Assembly: GCF_954871325.1 (NCBI RefSeq)
Contig: NC_088775.1
Location: 54,041,561-54,105,560, forward strand
Origin: Gordionus sp. m RMFG-2023
Lineage: Eukaryota > Nematomorpha > Gordioida > Chordodea > Parachordodidae
Reading direction: 5' to 3'
DNA: 64,000 bases
Shown one piece after another: positions 11,815-23,273 of the stretch; positions within the stretch are counted from its first letter, which is position 1, and each line of letters begins with the position of its first letter. Position numbers and translations under genes: made by a program. Under the pieces are notes generated by a model. It saw only the letters and a list, made by a program, of their open reading frames with translations, was not told where the DNA came from and did no database searches.

Positions 11815-12002
11815 GCCTGACCAGAAATAAAATTTATTAGTTCACCTGGCCCGAATTTATTTAAATATAGAAAAATAGAATATCTACAAATAAAAAATAT
11901 TGGCGCTGGGTATCATTAAAAATAATCAACAAAATTAATATCCTATTTAAAATTTAAGTCAAACTGGCCCGATTTTTTTATATCATTAGGCGCCCATCCC
12001 TA
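11815..12002. mobile_element. Possible MITE or hAT end, GGGCCAG and GGCGCCCATCCCTA
   Basis: The stretch contains cacctggcccgaatttat and aactggcccgattttttt. It ends ttaggcgcccatcccta, which resembles a hAT right terminal repeat of the tagggatgggcgcc type. A left end with matching target duplication was not seen. Confidence 0.35.
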
Positions 12003-13680
12003 AATTATTTTTTAAAAATAGACCCAGACCAATAAGGATTTGTAAATCTATAATATTTCATTCATATTTTATGGTGCAATTGTAAAATCTTCATTAAGCA
12101 AATGTTCTGATATAGAAAAAATTAAAGCATGTAAAAAGTTGCCCAGAATATTTTAAAGCCATTGTCCAAATTGAAAAAGATATGATAATATATATATCTT
12201 AAGGCTATGACATTGAAAGCAAGTTCATACATTTTGAAAGTTGTAGATAGCTTTAATCTTATAAATGTAAATATCAATATGTTTGCAAAATTTGTTATAC
12301 TCTCTAAATTCTTCCTGATATTTTATCAGATTTATCTCATCAAAAAATTATTTAAATTTTTAAACTCCAATCAAGCAAAAACTTAGAAAGAATATATAAA
12401 CATATTTTCAATTCCCCATTCAAATGTGGTATAAGAGAGGAATTTTTAGTTTAATGAATAAATCTTGGCAAAAAAATTGTTCTTCACTAACATGATTTAT
12501 TAAAGGCCACATTGATAGTAGGTAGAATTTTAGCATGAATTGCAAAATTTATTTCCAAGGATAAGAAACTTAAATAAAATAGATTCTTCTGCTAAATGTA
12601 GAAATTTGTATTTAATTTTTTTATATTTTGATCATAAATATGCTTATATTCAAATAAAGGTTGATAAATTAGTAATTTGACAAAAAAATCACCAATACTT
12701 ATACAAAATGTGATTGTGTTTGCCCCACTTAATCCAGCTTTTTAATTATTTAACGATTGAAAATCATACAAAACATTTAAAATGTTGACTAAATTATTAA
12801 AATATAGCTAATAGGTAGGTATAAAATTTACATAAAATTGAAATTGTTACAAATTAATTTCATATTATTAATTTAAAAATCAAATTTAAATGAGTGAGAG
12901 TAAAAAAATGGTATTTTTAAGCCTAGAGTTAATATGAATGCAAAAGTTACACTTTCTTAATCATTCCTGCCTTTATTTATGAAATATAAAATAAAAATGA
13001 TGCAATATTATCTTTATATGAAAATAAACAATAAATCTGACAAATCCCCTCAAATCATTTTAAAAAATTTTAATTGGGCAATGGGCCAAAAATAAATCCT
13101 CATTTTCTTTTAAATATTGAAATAAAAATAATAAAACAAAACTGGCAGGATTATTGATCAGCAAAAAATTTCTGGGTTTGGTATAAGTCAAAAAAGTTAT
13201 ACTTAATCCCAGGTCTGTTATTATCAATGATCATAAGCTTACATATAAATATTTTATTACATCCACCAAAAAATTTGAAAAATGGTAATCAAGTTATGCT
13301 TTTGTTTATATTAACAGCAATGTGCTGCAGTTTCTGTGATGCATAATTCATCATTAATAAAGCGTATAGCTTATAATTTACATTATAAAGAACATTTTTG
13401 CCCTCTGATTGTGATACAACATAGCTATGCAAAATTTTCCTCAAATCTTAAAACTGGATATTTAATTAAGGTGTAGAAAAAATGGATCCCTTCACATGTG
13501 TGTGGGCAAACTGCACATACTTGTACACACAATATTCCTAGGACTGTTGCTTAATAGTCTGTGGCCTGATTAAAACTGAATGGGCAAAATAAACACAACC
13601 CACACCTATAGCTTATAATTTAACATTATCTATTTTGTAAATTATGCAATGTTTTAGTGCAATGATATTTTTAATAAGTC
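12003..13680. other. AT-rich intronic DNA
   Basis: No coding segment or transposon end could be supported. The phrase gcttataattta-acatta occurs twice (about 13370 and 13611). Confidence 0.5.
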
Positions 13681-13687
13681 CTTTGAA

Positions 13688-13750
13688 ATGGTGTCACTTG
13701 GGTGGGGGTGGGGGCTCAAGTTTTATAAAAATTTTGAGGAACCTTCTCAA
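13688..13750 (+). mobile_element. Isolated left end of the GGCGTCACT hAT-like family
   Basis: The text ggtgtcacttgggtggggg followed by ggggctcaag matches, with changes, the left end of the element at 19025 (cagtagcgtcgctagg then ggggctcgagcccc). No partner end was found nearby. Confidence 0.4.
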
Positions 13751-14249
13751 AAAAATTAAAATACAAATTGAAGTTAAAAATAAAAATATATTGATTTTTA
13801 AGGAATATTAGATTTTGAGCATCCAGGCAAATTGAAAAATTTATTAATGCCCACAGGTTTTAAGATAGTTGTATCTCTAAGCAGAGCCCAGAACATAGGT
13901 CCAGTCCAGAATCCTGTCATTCATCTTCACTAATCATATCTAATCTTTCAATTTTATTTAGATACATCAACACATTAAGAAGGGATTTCATTTGAGATAT
14001 GCTTATTTATATGTTAATAAACTCTTTTTTGACACCTTTGAAATAATCTTTATGATATAGTTTTTATTTCTCTATTCATATCTAGTTCTAGATATGGATT
14101 TGCAAGAAATAAAAAGCCCAAAAAATAATATATTGAATAAAATATTGACTATCATTTAAATTGGAAAGTTAATTATTTAAGATAATTTCCCTATTATAAA
14201 GGTTCATGGTAAACTTTAAACTGTATGTAAACGATATACAAAATATTAC

Positions 14250-14627
14250 CTTATCAGCATTTTTGACAAGGAATGGTATTGAACAAAGTTCCATAACAAA
14301 TAAAGTTTTAAGCAATTCAAAAGTGGATACATCTTTGTACATTTCCAAAGGGGGATTGTCATCAAACTTTATATAGGGCAATATAGAAGAAGACAGCTTA
14401 TGTTCATTGAGTGAAGATGCACCAGAGAGAGATGATAAATTTCGATATGTATAAGTGTTGTAAAAGGTTCTACACATTATTTTTTTGTTAACCAGATAAA
14501 TATTTCCAATTGGCCTATTTAAGGTGGTAAAATTTAATTTAAAACAATTTTTTGGTTTGGTTATTGAAGGAATTTTGTGAGAAATTAAGGGCCCGAGAAA
14601 AAAGTAAAATTTAGATATTCGATTCAT
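14250..14627 (-). CDS. PRODH: Proline dehydrogenase, first coding exon
   Basis: The exon is exactly 126 codons from ATG (complement of 14625-14627) to the donor aag|gtaata. The first 90 or so residues are basic and Ser/Thr-rich with few acidic residues until the conserved part, consistent with a mitochondrial presequence. From about residue 93 the sequence DDNPPLEMYKDVSTFELLK and the following LFVMELCSIPFLVKNAD match the N-terminal part of animal and fungal PRODH, which reads x-x-P-P-L-D, then a T-x-E-L-L/V-R helix and a V-x-x-L-C-S stretch. The exon joins in phase 0 to the exon at 4739-4932. No stop or frameshift is visible. A TATA-like element or first noncoding exon could not be identified. 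This is the strongest host-gene signal in the window, although the protein is diverged. Confidence 0.78.
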
Positions 14628-14879
14628 AGACTCTAAAATAAATGCCTACTTTTAATAATTTATTACAACTGCTTAATTTTATAGGATATAAATAATGATT
14701 TGGGTCCGCTGTCTCGAATATTAAAAAGTATCAAAAATACAAATAAGCTAAAATGGCGACCAATATGGCCCCTAAAGGTTGAAGCGAGAGATTTTAAATT
14801 ATAAATATAAAATTAAAATATGGCCGCCAAAAAATTTCAATCGGTTACTACATATGAGAGAGATTTTATAATTTAAATT

Positions 14880-15400
14880 AATATTAAATTAGTAACGAAT
14901 TATTAGAAATTTGTAATTTAATAAAGTAAATAATACAATTTAAATATTTATTAATTAATTGATATATAAAAAAATTAAATATAGGATTGTTTGTAGTATT
15001 TAATATAATGTAATCAATATAATTAAATTTAATATAATAGTTAATATTATTAACATAGTTAGTATATATATATTGAATATAATTATTTATTTACATCATA
15101 TATAAAATTTAAATATTTATAATATATTTAAATATTTAATATATGTATTTAATATTAAATTAATTGATATATAAAATAATTAAATATATGATTGTTTGTA
15201 GTATTTAATATAACATAATCAATATATTTAAATTTAATATAATAGTTAATATTATTAACATAGTTAGTATAATATATTTTATATATTAATTTACTTATAT
15301 ATTGAATATAATTGAATATATATTTAATATAATATATTTACATCATATATAAAATTTAATTATAATTATTTATAATATATTTCGATATATAAATATATAT
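14880..15400. repeat. AT-only tract with a 205-bp duplication
   Basis: The marker gattgtttgtagtatttaat occurs at about 14985 and 15190, and surrounding blocks repeat in the same order. Almost the whole stretch is A and T. Confidence 0.55.
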
Positions 15401-15419
15401 TGGTTTATATAATATATTG

Positions 15420-15866
15420 CTTTATGATTAATTGGTATATGTTAATTACTTAACTTACTAAGAAATCTCTAAATAAATTTTTTATCGTTGGATTTTTACT
15501 TATTTATATAATCATTAGATTTCCTCACATCTTTTAATTTTTTTGAGATTCTATTAGTATATATAAGTTACCTAACTTAGTAGGAAATCCCTGAATAAAT
15601 TTTTTATCGTTGGATTTATACTTATTTATATAATCATCAGATTTCCTCACATCTTTTAATTTTTTTGAGATTCTATTAGTATATATAAGTTACCTAACTT
15701 AGTAGGAAATCCCTGAAAAAATTTTTTATCGTTGGATTTATACTTATTTATATAATCAACAGATTTCCTCACATCTTTTAATTTTTTTGAGATTCTATTA
15801 GTATATGTTACCTAACTTAGTAGGAAATACCTGAATAAATTTTTTATCGTTGGATTAATACTTATT
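15420..15866 (+). repeat. Tandem array, 118-122 bp unit, nearly four copies
   Basis: The marker tttatcgttgg occurs at 15481, 15603, 15725 and 15843. Each unit also holds agatttcctcacatctttta and a gagattctattagtatat block. Copies two and three are almost identical, so part of the expansion is recent. Confidence 0.85.
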
Positions 15867-16359
15867 GCAATGTTATACATTTATTAGCAATAAAGGATAT
15901 TAATTTATTTTATTAAATAATATTGGATTCACAAATAAATATATAATCTTATAATACATTATTTATAAGGGTATCATTTAGTATAAATATACGAATAACG
16001 TTAAATACAGAAAAAAATAATTGGATAAAAAATGCGCATAAATGCAATACAAAACGTTAATAAATAAATAAAAAATCACAAAAATTGTGGATAAATACAA
16101 TATAAAATTAGGCTATAAATGTAAGAACGACCATAATATTGTAATTGGCGTATACCACTTCTGTATGACCCGACTAGAATATAAATACTTAGACTAATAG
16201 CTGTTATTTTATTGACAACATGAAAATTATTGAACAATTAATATAATTACATGACGGAGGAAAAATCGTGAAAAAAGAATATATGGCAAAAGTAGACATT
16301 GTAGTTTTAAAAAAACTTAAATGTGATTTTGTGTGCTCTTGGGTTAATATAATATCACC

Positions 16360-16612
16360 ATTTGAAAGGGGAAGGGGGTGTCGTGTTAATTGAATAACAC
16401 GTCCCATAATGGATTTAACTGATAAAAAGGTAGGTAACGTTTTGGGGTTTTGCATACAGAAAGGATCGAGTTTTCTGTCTCTCATAACCTTTCTGTATGT
16501 CTTTCTAATACTGATATTTTGATTTAACATAAGTTCTGTTTTAAGCATATTGATCGTGATGAGCGTATTATTTATATCTTCATCTATGATCAATATGCTT
16601 GTGTCATTATAA
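16360..16612 (-). CDS. Candidate exon of an unrecognised gene
   Basis: The minus strand is open from about 16612 through 16204. The first 80 or so residues have balanced composition (TYRKVMRDRKLDPFCMQ, then KTLPTFLSVKSIMGRVIQL and TRHPLPL), unlike most AT-driven frames here. After PLPLSNG a gtgatat sequence could act as a splice donor, and the downstream residues look noncoding. A second protein-like block with an excellent acceptor lies upstream at 17150-17276. I do not recognise the family. It could be part of a real, rapidly evolving gene, a pseudogene or an unknown transposon protein. Confidence 0.35.
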
Positions 16613-16865
16613 AATGAGTATTTAAAATCCTCCTCCCTTTACAATGTTTTGTATGGCATTTATAATATATTAATTTATCATTAATGTACAAATACTTATT
16701 AGAATATAAAAAGTCATTATTATATTTTGATTTTATTAATTTATAAATTGATTTTTTTAAAAAAAATAAATCTTGAAAATTGAATTGTGATTGATCTATT
16801 TAAAAAGAAAATAAATTTTGAATATCATTGCAATTAAATTGATATAATGATTATTATTAATATAG

Positions 16866-17080
16866 AATTTTACATGGAATTGATGCATAATTATTTTTAC
16901 TGACAACAGCTTCTTGGGTGTGAATAGGAATATCATCTTGAATAACTTTATAATTGATATAGTAAATGTATTAATCATATTATATTTACATGGAATTAAT
17001 GCATAATTGTTTTAACTGACAACAGCTTCTTGGGTGAGAATAGGAATATCATCTTGAATAGCTTTATAATTCTTTAGCAT
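16866..17080. repeat. Tandem duplication of about 117 bp
   Basis: The blocks catggaattgatgcataatt, acaacagcttcttgggtg and gaataggaatatcatcttga occur twice in the same order, starting near 16873 and 16989. The two copies are about 90 percent alike by eye. Confidence 0.85.
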
Positions 17081-17149
17081 CATACAGAAAAATAATTTTT
17101 TTGAAGGCAGATTGCATCTATAATATATTAATATAAAATTTATCTATAA

Positions 17150-17276
17150 TTAATATACTCGTGCATTCTTTGGATATAGTAAAATTGTTCTTAACAATCC
17201 AGGGTCCAAGGCATGGTTTATTTGTGTATGTAAAGTAAGCAGTATGCTTTTTAAAGTGATTAGGCATAGCCATCTG
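17150..17276 (-). CDS. Candidate upstream exon of the same unrecognised gene
   Basis: On the minus strand a strong acceptor (acctgtttcag) precedes ATGGCTATG. The frame then reads FKKHTAYFTYTNKPCLGPW and ISKECTSILIID before an in-frame stop. The end (TSILIID) is repeated at the start of the candidate exon at 16612, which suggests either a duplicated exon edge or coincidence. The family is not recognised. Confidence 0.3.
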
Positions 17277-17299
17277 AAACAGGTATTAGTGGATTATAT

Positions 17300-18117
17300 T
17301 TTGTTAAAAAAAATAGTAATAATTTTCCTTAACTAAGATTATATCTTAATTTCAAATAATAGAGCCAAAGTATAATATTATTACAAAATACTTTTAAAGT
17401 AATAATACTTTATTGAATGTATGATATATCTTAATTTTATTTAAGATAATATTTAAAATATTAGTATTGGAGAATATGTACAATATTTCCTATAGACTGA
17501 ATGAAGTATTGAAAGGTCTATATTTATGGGCAAGTTGATCTACTAAAATTTAATATTATAATAGAAAACAAAATATCATAATAATACATATCAGATTTGG
17601 TCTGGGTAGGATGTGACCCTTTTGATTGATATTACTATATGCACCTTTATATACTATATAAATATAATTATGTAATTATAATAGCATAAAATATCTCCAT
17701 GTCATATTTAATTAATAGTTTAAAAAAAATTGGTTACCTTTATACTTCCTATTTATATAAACTCAAAGTATTATGCTGGGTTGATTATTGAAAAATGGTA
17801 TTTAGCTTGTAAATTCAATTTCACCTTTTTTCACCTTTTCGTAAAGCGACAAAACGTATAAAGTTAATAATAATTCGAGACTACGGGAAGAATATATTTA
17901 AAAGAGGCTTGGCTCAAAACGTCATAAATTGATTTATGTGCCTATGATCGAGACACATCGTAAAAATTTTGTACAATTCTGTAATTGGTCCGTGGTGAAA
18001 TTAATTGTTTAGAATATTTTATTTTATATAAACATAATTAAGGAAATTCATACGATGTCAAACAATATAGAAATCATTCTTGAGAAAAGAATTAATCAGA
18101 ATGTAATTAAGTACTAT
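17300..18117. other. AT-rich DNA, nothing supported
   Basis: No ORF, repeat or transposon end could be supported. The part 17860-17990 is less AT-rich but has no recognisable content. Confidence 0.5.
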
Positions 18118-18326
18118 TGTTAATAGATTCAAATTTGTTTTGTATTTTTTTATTCTTATTTTTGGTTTAACTAATTTTTATTTTTATATAACCTTCGTGT
18201 TATTTTTTATTTAACTTAGCCATTCAAATTTTATTATCTATATTTTATTATATACATATATATATTTTTTTAGATATAAGAAGATAGAGATTATTACTTT
18301 TGTTAGTTATAAACCTTAAATTAACA
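18118..18326 (+). repeat. Possible short 5' LTR of the 18-22 kb retroelement
   Basis: The stretch begins tgttaatag, ends ttaaca and is followed directly by a primer-binding-site-like sequence. No second copy was identified, so the left border is a guess from the usual TG...CA rule. Confidence 0.3.
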
Positions 18327-18344
18327 TGGCGCCCCCGTTAAAAC
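18327..18344 (+). promoter_or_regulatory. Primer-binding-site-like sequence
   Basis: The sequence tggcgcccccgttaaaac follows a CA and resembles the tggcgcccaacgt-type primer site seen in the Gypsy element at 41013. It lies about 140 bp before the gag-like frame, the usual place for a retrotransposon primer-binding site. Confidence 0.5.
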
Positions 18345-20424
18345 TCATTTTCTTCCATATCTTATTATGGTAAGAAAAATATAAAAAATAAATATAAATA
18401 GTATAAAATTATCTTAATGTATATAAAAGGTATATAATATTACTATATGAAGATTTTTTAAATAAAAAAAGATTTAATACAATATGTACATCTTTAAAAT
18501 TTTAAATTTTATACCCAACATTTCAATTTGTAAATTTTTATATTGGATAGTGGGTACCCACGATATTGATTCTTATAATGTCCCTAATTCAGCAGACTTA
18601 TTCCTTCAATTTACTAACTTAAGGGAAATGTTACATTACTATGAATTAGTAGATGGAAAATTTCATATTTATGATGATAATGAATTCTTACAAATATGTT
18701 GTATATTCCTGAAAATTTAAAGTAAATTTATATATAAAATAAATGGAGAATAAGAAAATTAATAAATTAACTTTATCATTATAAATGATAACTTCTTTAT
18801 AAAATTTCCCAAGAAGAATATAGTAAGTGACTTATATATTGAAAGAATCACATTTTTTATAAATAATGCAACATTATCCGATGCTGACAAGGTTGTTTTA
18901 CTTCTTAATTACATACCGGATGATCTATATTCTAAATTTAAAACTTTATACTCTGATTCAGAATTTAGGGATATGATAGTTTAATATTAAAAAAAATACG
19001 GTATTTAGTATCATTAACAAATAGCAGTAGCGTCGCTAGGGGGGGCAGGGGCTCGAGCCCCCTGAAAAATTTGAATAGCCCCCTGAAGCAAATAAAAAAA
19101 ATTTTTATGGAATATTAACCCCTTGAACTAAAAATAATTTTTGCTCCCTGAAAGATTTCTTTTATAATTCTGTAAGTAAAATATAGATTTAATTTTATCA
19201 TTTAAAAATTAATAAGACTATCTAAATATTTATTAAATGAATACTATTTTAAATATTAGATTAAATTAGAACATATAAATTATATTTTCACTATGTCCGC
19301 TAGCAATCAAATTTTGTGTTAAAAATAGAATATATATATCACTCACTAAATATTAATTTAGCATTAACAGTTGAAGCTTAATTGACTATTTATTTAAATT
19401 ATTTTATAACCTAATTAAATAAATATAATCATATTTAATTGTAAATTTACAAATTTAACATTGTAATTAGCAGAGTTCAAAATGACTAATCAACTCTATA
19501 TTTATTATTAAATTTATTATCATACCTATTCCTAAAAATATTTTTAAGGTCCAAATAAAAATAATAAAAATAATAAAAAGTAAGTAAGAAGACATATAGT
19601 AATCCTCTATTATATACAGTTGTTTATAAATTATTAGATAAAATGCCACTTTTATAGACGTATTTGACAAATATAATAAATTACAGCTATTATTATAATG
19701 AATTTTACTAATAAATGCTTTTGTTAATAAATATAGTAACAATTTGCTTTTAAGTATTTAAGGCCATCTATTTAGTTCTATTTTTTTATTTTTCAAAAAA
19801 CAGTTTTGAGCTAAATTTTAATACAAGTATATTTTTGATATTTTTACAAACTACTATTATTTTAAGATATAATATACCAACTAGAGGTGATGCGACAATA
19901 TATAAAATCTTAATTGTTTCATCATAACATTCTGGTCCTTATTTTATAGTTCCAAAATGTTTCATTTCTAATATGGCATCCTTGCCGTATAAATAACTCA
20001 AGGCTTCAATATATTTGCACAATTATTTCTTCCAAAGATTTTTAATGTTTTTATTTTATCAATTTATCCAACATAATATATTCTGATAAAAGTTTACATC
20101 GTGAATTTCATGTCTATTATTGCAAATTAACCAGCATCTATTATTTGTGTTGTTATGTAATTTAAGATTATTAACAACGGCTGAGAGCATATGATTGCAT
20201 TTTTTAGATAAACAATAATGGTCAACTCTGTAGTCATTTATATATTATATATCATTTAAAATGGATGATAATCTATTATAAATTTAATATCTCACACTAA
20301 TTTTCTCAATTACTTATCAAGCTGCCATCATATCTAAAAGGAAGCTCTAACCACTTAATAGTTTTATGATTTGGATTGGTCGTTTATGCTCTCTTCTTCG
20401 GTAATTTTTGATTTGGTTTGGGCC

Positions 20425-21259
20425 TAGTGAAGGTCAACGGTCCGGTCCTATCGGTCTTAGACCGGGACCGGACCGATTGTCGGACCGATCTTTTTTTGAT
20501 GACCGTAGTCCGGACCGGTCTTTCATTATTATTTAAGTTTGCTCTACTATTCAATTAATATATTTTTTTGTATATTTTATTTTATGATATTTTTCTTGTT
20601 GAATTTATTTAGATTTTGTTAATTATTATTTTACAATATGAAAACCATAAGTTTGTCCAAGAAACATTTTACTTATAGTCCCAATAAAAAACATAGACTA
20701 TGTATTTACTGCAATACCAAATATAATGTATCGTCAGCAACAAGTAACAAATTAATTGTTTATAATTTTTTAAGCAATAAATTTATCAAAATAAGCAGTA
20801 TTATTATTAAAATAGTTGGTTATTATTTATATAGTTCTATTTTTTCTTAAGAAACTATCTGAATAATTTATTGTCAAAATAACTTAAACTAATTCTTAAT
20901 AAAATAATTAGGTACCTTAAGCAGACATCTGATAAAACAAATATATACTTCTAATGATGAAATATCTCAAAAACACAATCTACTCTTAATATAAATACTC
21001 CACTAGCACAAAATCACTTTCTTCAATACCATTGGATAAATTTTATTGTTTATATAATACTCTTATATTTAATAAAACAAATTAAATTAAGTTAAAAAAA
21101 ATATGTTTTTTAACAAATAAAAAGATCGGTCTTGGACCGGTCTTTTTACTTAGGACCACGGTCTGAATCGATCTTTTTCTTAAGGACCGTGGTTCGGTCC
21201 GGTCCGGTCCGAGGGCATCGGTCTAATCCGGACCAAATATCGCACCGTGACCTTCACTA
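20425..21259 (+). mobile_element. Nested hAT with TAGTGAAGGTCA ends
   Basis: The left end is tagtgaaggtcaacggtcc and the right end is ...cgtgaccttcacta. The flanks are tttgggcc (20417-20424) and tttaggcc (21260-21267), an 8-bp target duplication with one change. The sister copy of the host element (25330-25350, reverse strand) has the uninterrupted sequence, which confirms the insertion. Repeated ggtccggtcc motifs and palindromes fill both subterminal regions. Confidence 0.9.
20638..20850 (+). pseudogene. BED-finger remnant of the nested hAT transposase
   Basis: The frame of 70 codons contains KHFTYSPNKKHRLCIYCNTK and then SSATSN, as expected for the cysteine pair (C-x2-C) and the spacer of a BED zinc finger at the start of a hAT transposase. 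The histidine half and all of the catalytic and dimerisation regions are gone. The element is only 835 bp long. Confidence 0.55.
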
Positions 21260-21675
21260 TTTAGGCCTATGAATTTTTCCTTATTAGTCCATTCTATAAA
21301 TGTGTAAAATGGTAACAGAGAGTTATATTAGTTTGATAACCATTTGTCAATGTAAGTTGCTAAGAATTATATTATTGTATTATGCGGTTTTTTACAACTA
21401 TTATCAATTGAGGAATATGTATGAATTAAGTAATCTTTTTTATCACTTGTAATTCTTTAGACGCAATTTTTTTTATATCAGCAATCGAAAATATTTTATA
21501 CTATAATAAATAGATTTTGTATTAAAAAATATTATTTTTAGAAATGTATTGTATTGTTTTAATTATTTATATGCCAGTTCATTTTGTATGCATAATATAA
21601 TAAATGACATAATATTAAATTTATAATTGTTCAGAGTTAACAAATTTTATAAATGTATAATATACTAGGGCAAAA

Positions 21676-21692
21676 GCGGGCCGAAGGCCCGC
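21676..21692. other. Perfect GC-rich hairpin near the right end of hAT A
   Basis: The sequence gcgggccgaaggcccgc is a perfect inverted repeat of seven bases around a three-base centre. The equivalent hairpin appears at 34872-34888 and, in another hAT family, at 51921-51935. Confidence 0.8.
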
Positions 21693-22626
21693 AAATTGGA
21701 GGCATGGGGGGCAAGGTCTCTCATAAAAAAATTTTTAGCTGAGCCCCCTGAAATTGTAAAGGCTAGCGACGCCTCTGACAAATAACAACAATCTTATAAT
21801 AAAATTTAATTCAATCAGGAAAAAAATGAATCGTTCTATAATTTGTCGTTAAGATTGTGCAAGCTTAGCGATATTTGAAGTTTTATTAATAATGACCGTA
21901 TATAAGAAAAGCTAAGAATATCCAGTAGAAACGATAACATAAAATATAAAATTAATAAGAATGAAAATCTTAGACTAGACAAAATGTTATCGATTGGAAG
22001 AAAAATTGATAGTTTAAATATTAAAGTAGATGAAATTATAAAGACAACGACAAAGTTGTTAATTGTTTAAGTAATGATATAAAAAAAATTATAATAAGAA
22101 ATATTAATAATAATAGTCATAGGAATTTAGATTATATAAATCAAAATAGATCTTATAATTAATAATAATTATAAGCCTCGATTTTTAAATAATCATACAC
22201 CATTTCAAAATTGTTTACCTAGATATAATATTAGAAATAAAATAAGAGTAATAATTATTATAATAGATTAAAGATAATATCATAAACAATTTTAGACAAA
22301 ATTATGATAATAGATATAGCAGCAATTTTTACAATAGAAATCGAAATTTTAACAACAATAATTTTAGAGGCTATTACAACAATAATAATAACTATCGGTT
22401 GTGCCAAAATAACAATTAAAGGCAATATGTTGATAATTCGAATAACTATCGTAGAAACAACACATGGCGTGATAATAATCAGAGAAAACAGATACAATAA
22501 GATGACCAAAACCTACATAACAATAATAATTGCAAAATGAACATTGAAGAAATTGTAGAAGACAAAATCGACACCACCAAAAACAATAATGATTTTTATT
22601 TTAATGTTAAGAATTTGACTGGGTAC

Positions 22627-22760
22627 TAGTGTTGTTAAATAGTCGAGTTTTTACGATTCTGAGAATTGCAAAACTCATTTCAAATTGGAGTCTCATGAAA
22701 AATATTTTGTAAATTCGAAATTACTTATGTGTAGTGTTGTTAAAAATATTTGTTTTGATT
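22627..22760 (+). mobile_element. Two hAT-like left ends in tandem
   Basis: Both tagtgttgttaaatagtcg (22627) and tagtgttgttaaaaatattt (22735) look like left ends of the tagtgttgttaa hAT group. No right end with a matching target duplication was found downstream. Confidence 0.4.
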
Positions 22761-23273
22761 TTTAAAGAAAACGGGGTATGTATGATCAATTGCGAGAGAA
22801 ATTTGGTGATAATTTTCATTTTACAGGAGATTTATAATAATCGAGTTTGTAAAAAATGGCTTAATTACCCCCCACCTCCTCAATTCTTAAATTTTTTACA
22901 TATATAATAACAAAAGTAAATTTTTGTAATATTTTTCAAAGAGAATACATGTTCGCATATTTTTAAGCATGGGGATTAATATTATGAAAAAATTTAAACC
23001 CATTTCTCCAATACTTTTATACCTTATATTTTGGAGTATTTTGGAGAATCATAAGCATAATAATCTCCTCAAACAAGTTATCAATACAGGGTTGTCATGT
23101 TAATATTTTTAAATTGGGGGATAAAATTGCGGTAGAAATATTAAAATTGCTAAAAAAAAGTGGGATTGTGTATTGGCTTAGTTATACCCCTATTAATTCT
23201 TATAATTACTTATATAAATAAATATTAACAAAGTCAGTTACGTTTATAATTTCAAAATAAGTACAACAAGGTA

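Larger units (their letters stand above)
4933..14249 (-). other. PRODH intron of about 9.3 kb loaded with repeats
   Basis: The donor is aag|gtaatattt (GT at 14248-14249 on the complement) and the acceptor is ggatatag|ctt. Joining the two exons keeps one open frame across the junction, from NADK into LIALAEMM, which fits the family. The intron holds two MITEs, two minisatellites, a hAT relic with its transposase remnants, further TE ends and several stretches with nothing recognisable. About 12.0-13.6 kb is AT-rich with no supported feature. Confidence 0.65.
19025..21777 (+). mobile_element. Complete hAT-like transposon A with 8-bp target duplication
   Basis: The ends are cagtagcgtcgctag (19025) and ctagcgacgcctctg (21777), 13 of 15 bases complementary. 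The flanks are acaaatag (19017-19024) and acaaataa (21778-21785), an 8-bp duplication with one change. Subterminal text includes ggggctcgagcccc on the left and a gcgggccgaaggcccgc hairpin on the right. A second copy, in two pieces, lies at 25277-26902 and 34701-34976. The minus strand at 20050-20370 retains protein-like text (YRVDHYCLSKKCNHML, RHEIHDVNFYQ) partly shared with the other copy but not assignable to a transposase I know. The element sits inside the gag relic and contains a smaller hAT at 20425-21259. Confidence 0.85.
18484..22626 (+). pseudogene. Gypsy-type gag pseudogene interrupted by a hAT
   Basis: Left part: an open frame at 18484-18720 (LYWIVGTHDIDSYNVPNSAD and on) and, after a break, 18830-18985 with FINNATLSDADKVVLLLNYI, which looks like the helical capsid region of a retrotransposon Gag. 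The reading resumes after the hAT inserted at 19025-21777, with FNQEKNESFYNLSLRLCKLS and LRLDKMLSIGRKIDSL, typical of Gypsy Gag C-terminal capsid helices. From about 22200 to 22600 it becomes an Asn/Arg/Tyr-rich nucleocapsid-like tail. The frame has several stops and shifts. Gag would form the particle core. No protease or polymerase follows, because the sequence stops at a hAT-like end at 22627. Confidence 0.6.

Noticed and set aside
14880-15420. A nuclear insertion of mitochondrial control-region DNA
   Set aside because: Extreme AT content alone is not evidence. No mitochondrial gene, tRNA or known motif adjoins it.
16796-16978. A 60-residue ORF
   Set aside because: It lies across the 117-bp tandem duplication and is not kept in the second unit.
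19467-19742. A membrane protein of 91 residues
   Set aside because: It is an AT-driven Ile/Leu-rich frame inside hAT A. The sister copy does not preserve it as an open frame of the same sequence.
22258-22540. Hydrophobic Ile-rich ORFs on both strands
   Set aside because: They are shadows of the Asn/Tyr/Arg-rich nucleocapsid-like tail of the gag relic, read in other frames.
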